From: Roseomonas nitratireducens
GTDB taxonomy: Bacteria > Pseudomonadota > Alphaproteobacteria > Acetobacterales > Acetobacteraceae
Reading direction: 5' to 3'
Assembly: GCF_017813355.1 (NCBI RefSeq)
Contig: NZ_JAGIYZ010000001.1
Location: 124,001 to 188,000 of the forward strand
DNA length: 64,000 bases
Positions 49,701-57,069 of this stretch are shown piece after piece. Below the pieces are notes generated by a model. That model was not told the DNA's origin and did not search any database. It worked only from the letters and a program-made list of their open reading frames with translations. The position numbers and the translations under genes were made by a program. Every line of letters starts with the position of its first letter. The first letter of the stretch is position 1.

Positions 49701-50917
49701 TGGTGGCGGGCGGCATGGACGGATCGGAGGATCTCGGCCACGTCACCGTCACCGTGCGTGATCCCGCCGCGGTCACCGCGCGCCGTGGCGATGCGCGGGC
49801 CGACCGCCTCATCGGCGATGACGGAATCGACGCGATGGAAGGCGGCGGTGGCGACGATTCACTCGCGGGCGCCGGCGGAAACGACACGCTGGATTCGGGC
49901 CAGGGCCACGATACCATCGACGGCGGCCTCGGCGCCGACACCATGACGGGCGGTGCCGGCAACGACCTCTACATCCTCAATACGCCGCTCGACCGCATCG
50001 TCGAAGCCGGCGCCGGGGGGCGCGACCACGTCCGCGCCACCACCAGCCTCACCCTGGCGAACGAGGTCGAGGAGCTGACCCTCCTCACCGCCCTCGCGCT
50101 GAACGGCAACGGCAATGCCGCCGACAACCTCCTGCGTGGCAACACCGCGGGCAACAGGCTGAACGGCCTGGCGGGCAACGACATCCTCAACGGCTTCGGC
50201 GGTAACGACACGCTCGATGGCGGCGCGGATGCCGACACGATGAATGGCGGCCTCGACGACGATCTCTACATCCTCGACAGCGCCGCCGACCGCGTCGTCG
50301 AAGGCGCGGATGGCGGGCGGGACACCGTCCAGGCGCGCGTCACCCATGTCGTCCCCTTCGGCGTCGAGGTCTCGATCCTCGCCGGCAGCTTCGCCATCGG
50401 CGCGCGCGGCAACGAGCTCGACAACGGCATCACCGGCAACGGGCAGGGCAACCGCATCGACGGCTGGACGGGCAGCGACACGCTCGACGGGCGGGGCGGC
50501 GCGGATTCGCTGCTCGGCAACCTCGGCAATGACAGCCTGGTGGGCGGGGACGGCAACGACACGCTCGAAGGCGGCATCGGCTTCGACACCCTGTCGGGTG
50601 GCGCGGGCGCGGACTGGTTCGTCTATGCGGGCCTCAACCGCGGCGCCGAGCGCATCCTCGACTTCGCGCCGGGGGCGGACAAGATCGCGCTGCCGCGCGG
50701 CATGATCGGCAACCTGCTGCCGGCCGGCGCGCTGGATCCCGCGCGCTTCACGGACACCGGAGCCGCGACGGCCGCCGGACCGCAACTGATCTACACCCAG
50801 GCATCGGGACTGCTGCGCTGGGACGCGGACGGGACCGGCGCGGGCGCGGCCGACAACGTCGCGATCCTCGTCACGCGTCCCGCCTTGTCGGCCGCGGACG
50901 TCGTCGTCTTCGGATAG
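46796..50917 (+). CDS. Large RTX exoprotein with Calx-beta and CARDB-like modules
   Basis: A 1373-residue protein, probably secreted by a type I system. Residues 1-310 form a helix-rich domain I do not recognise. A Calx-beta-like unit follows (about 320-440), then a Gly/Thr linker (about 467-485) and CARDB-like beta modules with the recurring PLDETDESNN-type signature (IRETDESNNIRVG near 723, AEDREWDNVT near 860). A cadherin-like unit follows (about 880-985). RTX nonapeptides run from about 1010 to 1290 (GGGGDDSLAGAGGNDTL), and the C-terminal domain ends in ALSAADVVVFG. There is no signal peptide. It may be an adhesin or matrix protein. It is followed at 47 bases by the M10 protease gene in the same direction, whose RTX region and C-terminal domain are closely similar. 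Confidence 0.87.
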   Translation: MVPTSATILHQGVAYQVQVGVAPDAFRPTANGATVTNERVLAELYAATKSLVYANNVVGAQSDAQLIASYVQPTRDLLASLERIAGLSRLRDFLGEAAGAAVAIYMRPDTLVLGAGQVADSFSFTVERAFPGYFDAANLTLELLGFLKAATQIAAGEALLVQGLQFARGVQSQLARGQAIDIQDIYDAGNGLHNGASVLQHIGSALASDPSLQATVLDDIKDMLWSFVNGAVGTFAKIKSFTGVVKAVDVASSQIRGWLSVSEALVEYRDGVRELMAASATGLPWLTQEQIAAFEATFDGRTPPSVTPVTDMIDVTVGPSATDTTDARILVSDTPFVEGYSGQQFFLVRLSEALQTDVSVRYSIYGYSGTPGYASPGSDFAAETARTLTIAAGQTFGLIPVTVLDDGVAEDAAEAIKLAIYDPRGARLSNGAYNDVITGWIVDDDRSAGPDAGRTIGAIVAGNTANSGGGSTGGGGGGTTGGGTGSINTPVFTTGGSNLAAIAFAADGGGGSSGGKATVTYRVTNVGDTRSARGEADIVLANDAALSLGRRVGEGFGIPELEPGESRVWTREVTLPVSGNGDYFLGIDVRSLSLGHNRIETDDTASIPFRIGPGLSGDPDLRISFASSPAGIVAPGGPIDFGVTVRTNSNGSPAYDYRLLLSRDSSLSFDDLVVLDRRSDAGLGAAVVGGRTHTHSVPLPSGVEDGIYSLIAVADPFGQIRETDESNNIRVGPQVVVSSRMPDADVLPNIVGSHLVVANDVMDVALSYSIKAFGYLDSPDDPFFDIAAASSRAVGLRFIFSGDAVLDEADIVWRVAVATASDPARVIGYSTTQALPRWLPGGDVFLFAVFDHRNGIAEDREWDNVTAPVKITVVNNAPRTVATGDDAISVAEGAVTMRGILANDASTIAQALSVARLDGEFVGAAGVRLVAASGLVLRIDAAGLLSADATNLLRPLAAGETLTERFTYVVAGGMDGSEDLGHVTVTVRDPAAVTARRGDARADRLIGDDGIDAMEGGGGDDSLAGAGGNDTLDSGQGHDTIDGGLGADTMTGGAGNDLYILNTPLDRIVEAGAGGRDHVRATTSLTLANEVEELTLLTALALNGNGNAADNLLRGNTAGNRLNGLAGNDILNGFGGNDTLDGGADADTMNGGLDDDLYILDSAADRVVEGADGGRDTVQARVTHVVPFGVEVSILAGSFAIGARGNELDNGITGNGQGNRIDGWTGSDTLDGRGGADSLLGNLGNDSLVGGDGNDTLEGGIGFDTLSGGAGADWFVYAGLNRGAERILDFAPGADKIALPRGMIGNLLPAGALDPARFTDTGAATAAGPQLIYTQASGLLRWDADGTGAGAADNVAILVTRPALSAADVVVFG

Positions 50918-50963
50918 CGCGCCACCGACCCTGCCCAGCCAACCCGATACCCCAGGCCCACCC

Positions 50964-53189
50964 ATGTCCACGCCCGAGATCAACGCCCTCCTCCTCGCAC
51001 CCGAACCCGGCTGGAACCGCGCGAATGGCGAACCGGGCACGGTCGCCTACAGCTTCGCCGACGATCCCGGCCGCATGTTCGGCGTCACCATGCCCGCCGG
51101 CGAATGGGCGCCCTTCTCCGAGGCGCAGAAGGCCGGCATCCGCGCCGCGCTCGCGGCCTGGGCGGATGCGAGCGGCCTCGCCTTCGTCGAGGTGCCGGAC
51201 ACGCTGTCCCCCGGCGACATCAACATGCGCTTCCACCTGGAACGGCTCGGCACGGGGGGTGAGGAAGGCTTCGCCGGCTATCCCCCCGGCGCGCATGTCT
51301 ATCTCAACCTGCCCACGCTCGGCGCCAGCAGCTTCGCCGCCGGCACGCACGGCTTCCGCGTCGCGATCCACGAGATCGGCCACGCGATCGGGCTGAAGCA
51401 CCCCTTCGAGGGCGCGGCGCAGCTGCCCGCGGCGCTGCTCACCGCCGGCAACACGGTGATGTCCTACGACAACACGCCCGTGGCCGGGCTCGGCGTGTTC
51501 GACATCGCCGTCGCGCGGCATCTGTATGGCGCCAACACGGTGGCGAACGGCGCCGCCGTGACGCGGTCCTGGGATGCGGCGGCGCAGGCGGTGCGCCACA
51601 CCGGCAGCGCGGCGGGCGAACGCATCTTCGGCACGAGCCTCGACGACATCATCGACGGCGGCAACGGCAACGACCTGCTGCGCGGCGGCATCGGGATCGA
51701 GGAGACGGCGCGCAACACCTCGGACTACGGCGCGGATTCGATGGCCGGCGGCGCCGGCGACGACACGATCGAAAGCGCCTTCGACATCTTCGGCACGGAC
51801 ACGATCAACGGCGGCACGGGCTACGACTGGCTCGTCATCCGCAGCGTCAACGACGTGTTCGACGGGCTGCTCGGCGCGGTGCTGGATCTCCGCGACGGCA
51901 GCCTGCGCCGCAACACCGGATCCGCCCCGCGCACCGACATCGTCTTCGGCATCGAGGGCGTGCGCGGCACCGACGGCGGCGACATCCTGACCGGCCTCTC
52001 CTTCTCGACCTCCGGCGTCGTCTTCCGCTTCGCCGGCGGGCGGGGCAACGACCGCATCACCGGCTTCAACGCCGACTTCAACCAGGCCGACTACCGCGCC
52101 TCGACGAACGGCATCGTCGCGAGCCTCGCCACCGGCACTGTCCTCGACGGCGTGGGGGGCATCGACACGCTCTCCCGCATCCGCAACATCGCGGGTTCCG
52201 CGACCGGCGGCGACAGCATCGAGGGCGGAACCTTCGGCGACCTGGTCTACGGCCTCGGCGGCGCGGACACGCTGCTGGGCGGCGCCGGCGGGGACAGGCT
52301 CGATGGCGGCGCGGGCGCGGACAGCCTCGTGGGCGGCGCCAATGACGACCTCTACTGGGTGGACAGCGCGCTCGACCGCATCCTGGAAGTGGCCGGCGGC
52401 GGGCGGGACAAGGTGATCGCGACGGTGTCGCTGAACCTGGCGACGGAGGTCGAGGACCTGCTCCTCGCCGGCACGGCCGGGCTCGCCGCCAATGGCAACG
52501 CGCTCGCCAACGGCATCACCGGCAACGGCGCGGCGAACCGCCTGTACGGCGATGGCGGCGACGACACGCTGGCGGGTGCCGCGGGCAACGACACGCTCGA
52601 CGGGGGCCTCGGCGGCGACCGCCTGGTGGGCGGGCCGGGCGACGACATGTTCATGGTGAACGATCCGCTCGACCGCGTCGTCGAACTCGCCGGCGGCGGG
52701 CGCGACCGCGTGGTCGCCGGCATCGCCTTCACGCTGCCGGGCGAGGTCGAGGACCTGACCCTCGGCGGCGCGCTCGCCATCAACGGCGCGGGCAACGTGC
52801 TCGCCAACCTGATGACGGGCAACGCGGCGGCGAACCGGCTCGATGGCGGCGGCGGCGACGACACGCTGGCCGGCGGGCCCGGCTTCGACACGCTGGTGGG
52901 TGGCGCGGGCGCGGACCGCTTCGTCTTCGCGGGGCCGGGGCAGGGGGCCGACCGCATCCTCGACTTCGCGGCGGTGGACGACACGGTCGCGCTGTCCCGC
53001 GCCGGCTTCGGCGGCCTGCTGCCGCTCGGCGCGCTGGATGCCGGGCGCTTCAGCGGCACCGGTGCCGCGACCGCCACCGGCCCGAAGCTGGTCTACACGC
53101 CGGCGACGGGCCTGGTGCGCTGGGATGCGGACGGCACCGGCGCGGGGGCGGCGCAGAACATCGCATCCTCGCGCCGCTCGCCGCGCTGA
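50964..53189 (+). CDS. Serralysin-like M10 metalloprotease with RTX repeats; C-terminus frameshifted
   Basis: A 741-residue protein as read. The metzincin zinc motif HEIGHAIGLKH is at 136-146 and the Met-turn VMSYDN near 167, so the protease domain looks active. RTX repeats and the M10-type C-terminal domain follow. The last residues (IASSRRSPR) do not match the sister protein. After a missing base near 53163-53165, the other frame reads ILAPLAALTAADIVIVA up to a stop at 53216-53218. That matches the sister's ILVTRPALSAADVVVFG and is a proper type I secretion tail. The deletion, if real, removes the secretion signal; a sequencing error is possible. A hairpin terminator follows. Confidence 0.88.
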   Translation: MSTPEINALLLAPEPGWNRANGEPGTVAYSFADDPGRMFGVTMPAGEWAPFSEAQKAGIRAALAAWADASGLAFVEVPDTLSPGDINMRFHLERLGTGGEEGFAGYPPGAHVYLNLPTLGASSFAAGTHGFRVAIHEIGHAIGLKHPFEGAAQLPAALLTAGNTVMSYDNTPVAGLGVFDIAVARHLYGANTVANGAAVTRSWDAAAQAVRHTGSAAGERIFGTSLDDIIDGGNGNDLLRGGIGIEETARNTSDYGADSMAGGAGDDTIESAFDIFGTDTINGGTGYDWLVIRSVNDVFDGLLGAVLDLRDGSLRRNTGSAPRTDIVFGIEGVRGTDGGDILTGLSFSTSGVVFRFAGGRGNDRITGFNADFNQADYRASTNGIVASLATGTVLDGVGGIDTLSRIRNIAGSATGGDSIEGGTFGDLVYGLGGADTLLGGAGGDRLDGGAGADSLVGGANDDLYWVDSALDRILEVAGGGRDKVIATVSLNLATEVEDLLLAGTAGLAANGNALANGITGNGAANRLYGDGGDDTLAGAAGNDTLDGGLGGDRLVGGPGDDMFMVNDPLDRVVELAGGGRDRVVAGIAFTLPGEVEDLTLGGALAINGAGNVLANLMTGNAAANRLDGGGGDDTLAGGPGFDTLVGGAGADRFVFAGPGQGADRILDFAAVDDTVALSRAGFGGLLPLGALDAGRFSGTGAATATGPKLVYTPATGLVRWDADGTGAGAAQNIASSRRSPR

Positions 53190-53226
53190 CCGCCGCCGAC
53201 ATCGTCATCGTCGCGTAGAGAAATAT

Positions 53227-53252
53227 CCGATCGGCCGGAAACGGCTGATCGG
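53227..53252. terminator. Bidirectional hairpin terminator between convergent genes
   Basis: The stem CCGATCGGCCG pairs with CGGCTGATCGG around a GAAA loop, with one mismatch. It lies between the restored stop of the M10 protease gene (53218) and the stop of the convergent M16 gene (53270). There is no clear T-run on either side. Because the M16 gene is on the other strand, it could serve both directions. Confidence 0.6.
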
Positions 53253-53269
53253 ATGTCGTGCGGCGGCGG

Positions 53270-54523
53270 CTACATGCCCTGCGGCTGGCCCGCCACCGTC
53301 ACCGCCAGCGCGTCCGGCGCCAGCAGCGTCGCCGCGACGCGCGCCGCATCGTCCCGCGTGATGGCGCGCAGCCGCGCGTCGCGCCCGTCCAGCCAGTCGA
53401 GCGGCCGGTCGTTGCGCCGCATCGCCATCAGCGTGCCGGCGATGCGCCGGCTGTCGGTGAACTGCAGCGGCAGCGACCCGGTCAGGTAGGCGACCGCTTC
53501 CTCGAGCTCCGCCTGCGTCGGCCCGCGCGCGGCCATCTCCGCCCAGACATCCTTGGTCACCGCCAGCGCTTCCGCCACGCGGCCATTCTCGGTGGCGAAG
53601 GCGCAGGTCACGACGCCGCCGCGGAACAGGCTGTCGAGCCCCGCGCCGATGCCGTAGGTCAGCCCGCGCTGCACCCGCACCGCTTCCATCAGGCGGGAGG
53701 AGAAGCCGCCCCCGCCCAGCACGCGCAGCACCACCTGCGCCGCTTCCCAGGCCGGGTCGGTCGGCGCCAGGCCCGGCTGGCCGAGGATGACCTGCGATTG
53801 CGGCCCGGGCACCGGCACCACCTGGCGCCCGAAGGCGGTGAAGGCGGGCAGCGTCGGCGGCGCGGCCGGCGCGCCGGCGGGCAGCGCGCCGAACAGGTCG
53901 CGCATCAGCGCGCCGAGCTCGGCCGGGCGGATCGCGCCGGACGCCGCGATGACCAGCCCGTCGCGCCGCAGCTGGCGCGCCAGCGCGTCGCGCAGCATCG
54001 CGGCCGAGATCGGCCCCAGGCTTTCCGCCGTGCCGCTTGCCGGGCGCCCGGCCGGATGCGCGGGGAAGGCCGCGGCCCAGAAGGCGCGCCCGGCCTGGCC
54101 GCGCGGCGTCTCGAGCGTGGTGCGCGCATTGGCGATCGCGCGCGCGCGGACGCGTTCCAGCGCATCGGCATCGAGCCGCGGTGCGGTCATCGCCAGCCGC
54201 GCGAGGCGCACCGCCTCGGGCAGCGCGTCGGTCAGCGCGCGGAAGGACCCGTCGAAGGAATCGCGCCCGGCCGAGAAGGACAGCCCGATCGCCGAATCGC
54301 GCAGCGCGTCGGCGAAGGGGAGCGCGCGCATCTCCCCCGCGCCCTCGCTGAGCATCGCCGCGGCCATGGCGGCCGTGCCCTCCTGCCCCGCGGGGTCGAA
54401 GGCGGCGCCGCCCTGCCAGGACCAGGACAGGGAGACGACCGGCACGGAATGGTCCTCGACCAGCCAGGCGGTGAAGCCGCCGGCCTCGACGACCTGGATG
54501 GGCAGGCTGAAGCGCGTCGTCAT
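53270..54523 (-). CDS. M16-family peptidase subunit, non-catalytic partner
   Basis: A 417-residue M16B-type protein. It has no HxxEH zinc motif in its N-terminal part but keeps the family's C-terminal Arg/Tyr pocket (VQRGLTYGIGAGL near 288). Such proteins pair with an active M16 partner, here the gene just upstream (1 base apart). Together they would form a clamshell heterodimer that degrades peptides in the periplasm. It is the last gene of the ileS operon. Confidence 0.9.
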   Translation of the reverse strand: MTTRFSLPIQVVEAGGFTAWLVEDHSVPVVSLSWSWQGGAAFDPAGQEGTAAMAAAMLSEGAGEMRALPFADALRDSAIGLSFSAGRDSFDGSFRALTDALPEAVRLARLAMTAPRLDADALERVRARAIANARTTLETPRGQAGRAFWAAAFPAHPAGRPASGTAESLGPISAAMLRDALARQLRRDGLVIAASGAIRPAELGALMRDLFGALPAGAPAAPPTLPAFTAFGRQVVPVPGPQSQVILGQPGLAPTDPAWEAAQVVLRVLGGGGFSSRLMEAVRVQRGLTYGIGAGLDSLFRGGVVTCAFATENGRVAEALAVTKDVWAEMAARGPTQAELEEAVAYLTGSLPLQFTDSRRIAGTLMAMRRNDRPLDWLDGRDARLRAITRDDAARVAATLLAPDALAVTVAGQPQGM

Positions 54524-54524
54524 G

Positions 54525-55901
54525 TCACGCGGCCTCCGGCAGCAGCCAGCCGGTGCTGTGCGGCGCGGTGCCGAGCACGGCGCGCGCGGCCGCTTCCACC
54601 TGCGGCCGCGTCACGGCGCGCAGGCGCGACGGCCAGAATTCCACCACATCGGCCGGCAGCCCGATGGACAGCACGCCGCCCAGCATGCGCGGCGCGGCGC
54701 CGAAGCCATCCAGCGCCAGCAGCGCGCCCGCCGACAATTGCCGCGTCGCGCGCGCGACCTCGGCCTCGCTCGGCCCCTGGTCGAGCAGCCTGGCGACCAC
54801 CGCGCCCGCTTCCTCCTCCAGCCGTTCGGGCGCGACGCCGCGGCGCGGCACGGCCCAGAGCGTGAACTCCGTCACCCCCGCCGCCTCGCCGTCGTAGGAC
54901 GCGCCGGCCGACACGGCGAGGCCGGTCTCCACCAGCGCCGCATGCAGGCGCGACCCCTGCCCGCCGCCGAGCAGATGCGCGAGCACCTCCAGCGGCAGCG
55001 CATGCGCCGCGCCGTCGGTCGTCAGCGACGGCGCCATGAAGGCGCGCATCATCAGCGCTTCCCGCGCCTGGGGTTCGCGCCGGACCAGCCGCGCCTCATG
55101 CACCGCGGTGGGTGCCGGCGCGCGGTCCCGCCGCGCGGCGGGGCGGGCGGGGACGCGGCCGTAGTGTTCCTCGGACAGGGCGCGCGCCTCGGATTCCGAC
55201 ACCGCGCCCGCGATCAGCAGCGTGGCGTTGGACGGCGCGTAGAAGCGTTCGTAGAAGGCGAGCAGATCCTCGCGCGTGGTCGCGCGGATCTCCTCCTCCC
55301 AGCCGATGATCGGGCGGCCGGGCCAGGTCTGCGGGCCCCACAGCGCGGCGCGGAAGGCTTCCTGGAAGCGGCCGCGCGGCGTGCTGTCGGTGCGCTGGCG
55401 GCGTTCCTCCAGCACCACGTTCCGCTCGCTTTCCACCTGGTCGGCGGGGATCAGCGCGGCGGCGAAGCGGTCGGCCTCCATCGCCATGATCAGCGGCAGG
55501 CGGGACGCTTCCACCTGCTGGAAATAGGCGGTGACGTCGCGGGAGGTGAAGGCGTTGTCGTTGCCCCCTTCGCGCGCCACGCGGCGCGACAGGTCGCCCG
55601 AGGGCACGTTGGGGCTGCCCTTGAACATCATGTGCTCGAGGAAATGGGCGACGCCCGACCGCCCGGCCGGGTCCTCGGCCCCGCCGGCGGCGTAGTAGAC
55701 ATACTGGGCGACGACCGGCGCGCGGCGGCTTTCGGCGTGCACCACCTTCAGCCCGTTCGCCAGCTGCCACTGCTTCGCGCCGAACAGCGGGCGGTCGGGC
55801 ATGGCGGGCGGGGCGGCCTGCGCGGCGGCGCGGGCGACGGGGGTGGCGGCGAGCGCGGCGGCGGCGGCGCAGATGGTGTGGCGGCGGGTCACGCGGGTCA
55901 T
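54525..55901 (-). CDS. M16-family zinc peptidase, catalytic subunit, exported
   Basis: A 458-residue pitrilysin-type peptidase with the inverted zinc motif HFLEH (within SGVAHFLEHMMFKG near 74), GGNDNAFTSRDVTAYF and the downstream Glu. The N-terminus (MTRVTRRHTICAAAAALAA) is an export signal with paired arginines, possibly Tat-dependent. A start four codons upstream (55913) is an alternative. It works with the inactive partner encoded next. The order lspA-lipoprotein-M16-M16 behind ileS is conserved in alphaproteobacteria. Confidence 0.92.
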   Translation of the reverse strand: MTRVTRRHTICAAAAALAATPVARAAAQAAPPAMPDRPLFGAKQWQLANGLKVVHAESRRAPVVAQYVYYAAGGAEDPAGRSGVAHFLEHMMFKGSPNVPSGDLSRRVAREGGNDNAFTSRDVTAYFQQVEASRLPLIMAMEADRFAAALIPADQVESERNVVLEERRQRTDSTPRGRFQEAFRAALWGPQTWPGRPIIGWEEEIRATTREDLLAFYERFYAPSNATLLIAGAVSESEARALSEEHYGRVPARPAARRDRAPAPTAVHEARLVRREPQAREALMMRAFMAPSLTTDGAAHALPLEVLAHLLGGGQGSRLHAALVETGLAVSAGASYDGEAAGVTEFTLWAVPRRGVAPERLEEEAGAVVARLLDQGPSEAEVARATRQLSAGALLALDGFGAAPRMLGGVLSIGLPADVVEFWPSRLRAVTRPQVEAAARAVLGTAPHSTGWLLPEAA

Positions 55902-55959
55902 GCCGCTACACATGGGGCCTGCGGGGCCCCGCGTGAAGCGGGCCGCCGCCCGCCGGTGC

Positions 55960-56535
55960 TCAGAGCCCGAGCCGTTCCCAGAAGCTGCGGCGGCTGGGCT
56001 GGACCACCGGCGTCAGGCCTTCGCCGGAGTCGCGGCCGAGCGCGGCGTTCTCCCGCAGGCGCTGGGCTTCCCGCGTCGGGTCCACCGGCGTGCCGGGCGG
56101 CGGCGGGTCGCGCCAGAAGATCAGCCGGTCGGTCAGCGCGCGGCTCGGCGCGTCGAGCCGGAGGCTCTCCTCGTCCACCCGGCGGCGGATGTCGTCCGGC
56201 GCGTCCTGCCCGGCGCGCTGCACCAGCGCGGCCTCGCCCACCGACGGGCGGGCACCGGCGGCGCGGCGCGGGTCCTCGAGCGACAGGCCGGGCACGAGCA
56301 GCGCTTCCGCCTGCTGGCGGGCGCCGCGTTCCTGCGGGCGGGGCGACCCCGGGCGCGGGGTCGGCAGCGTCGTCATGTCCGGCGGCATGGACAGCGGCGC
56401 GCGGGTCATGACCTGGAACTCGTCCGGCGCATCGCGCGTCAGGCCGAGCGTGCGGGCGGTGCTGTCGCCGCAGGCCGGCAGCAGCGCGGCCAGGGCGAGC
56501 GCGGGCAGGATGGAGGGGGTGCGACGGTTCCTCAT
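55960..56535 (-). CDS. DUF3035 lipoprotein
   Basis: A 191-residue lipoprotein with a signal peptide ending in the lipobox LLPAC (Cys22). The DUF3035 signature follows (RDAPDEFQVMTRAPLSMPPDM). The rest is Pro/Arg-rich with a terminal FWERLGL. It is anchored in the membrane after processing by the signal peptidase whose gene, lspA, overlaps its start by four bases. The function is unknown; the gene is typical of alphaproteobacterial lspA operons. Confidence 0.9.
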   Translation of the reverse strand: MRNRRTPSILPALALAALLPACGDSTARTLGLTRDAPDEFQVMTRAPLSMPPDMTTLPTPRPGSPRPQERGARQQAEALLVPGLSLEDPRRAAGARPSVGEAALVQRAGQDAPDDIRRRVDEESLRLDAPSRALTDRLIFWRDPPPPGTPVDPTREAQRLRENAALGRDSGEGLTPVVQPSRRSFWERLGL

Positions 56536-57029
56536 GGCCCTTCCTTAGGCTCCGCTTTCGGCCGGAACAAGGCATCCGCGATCAGGGCCGCCACGCCGCA
56601 GACGATCGCGGCGTCCGCCACGTTGAACACGTACCAGTGCCATCCCCAGGCATGGGTATCGACGAAATCCACCACGGCGCCGAAACGAATACGATCGATG
56701 ACGTTGCCGATCGCCCCGCCGACCACGGCGCCGAGGGCGACCGCGGTCAGCCGGTTTTCCGCCCGCGACATCCAGCGCAGCAGGAACAGCGCGATGCCGG
56801 CGGCCAGCAGGGCCAGCACCAGGTGGTGCCAGGGCCCGTCGCCGGACAGCAGGCCGAAGGTGACGCCGCGGTTCCAGACCATGGTGAGGTCGAGCCCGAA
56901 GGGCCCGGCCTCGAGCAGCGGGATGTGGCCGACCTCCGGCAGGCGGGCGACCTCCAGGATCCACCACTTGCTGACCTGGTCGGCGACCAGCAGGCCGCCG
57001 GCGACGGGCAGGCCGAGGCGGAGGCTCAT
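56532..57029 (-). CDS. lspA: Lipoprotein signal peptidase (signal peptidase II)
   Basis: A 165-residue membrane protein with four hydrophobic segments. The catalytic Asp pair is in NVIDRIRFGAVVDF and FNVADAAI, the conserved Asn-Arg is in VWNRGVTFG, and the N-terminal VADQVSKWW is present. It removes signal peptides of lipoproteins in the inner membrane. The ATG at 57029 is preferred because upstream codons fall in the ileS end region. It lies 40 bases behind ileS. Confidence 0.95.
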   Translation of the reverse strand: MSLRLGLPVAGGLLVADQVSKWWILEVARLPEVGHIPLLEAGPFGLDLTMVWNRGVTFGLLSGDGPWHHLVLALLAAGIALFLLRWMSRAENRLTAVALGAVVGGAIGNVIDRIRFGAVVDFVDTHAWGWHWYVFNVADAAIVCGVAALIADALFRPKAEPKEGP

Positions 57030-57069
57030 GGGCGGGGCGCGCCGGCCCCGGCGCCCCGGGACGCCGCCG

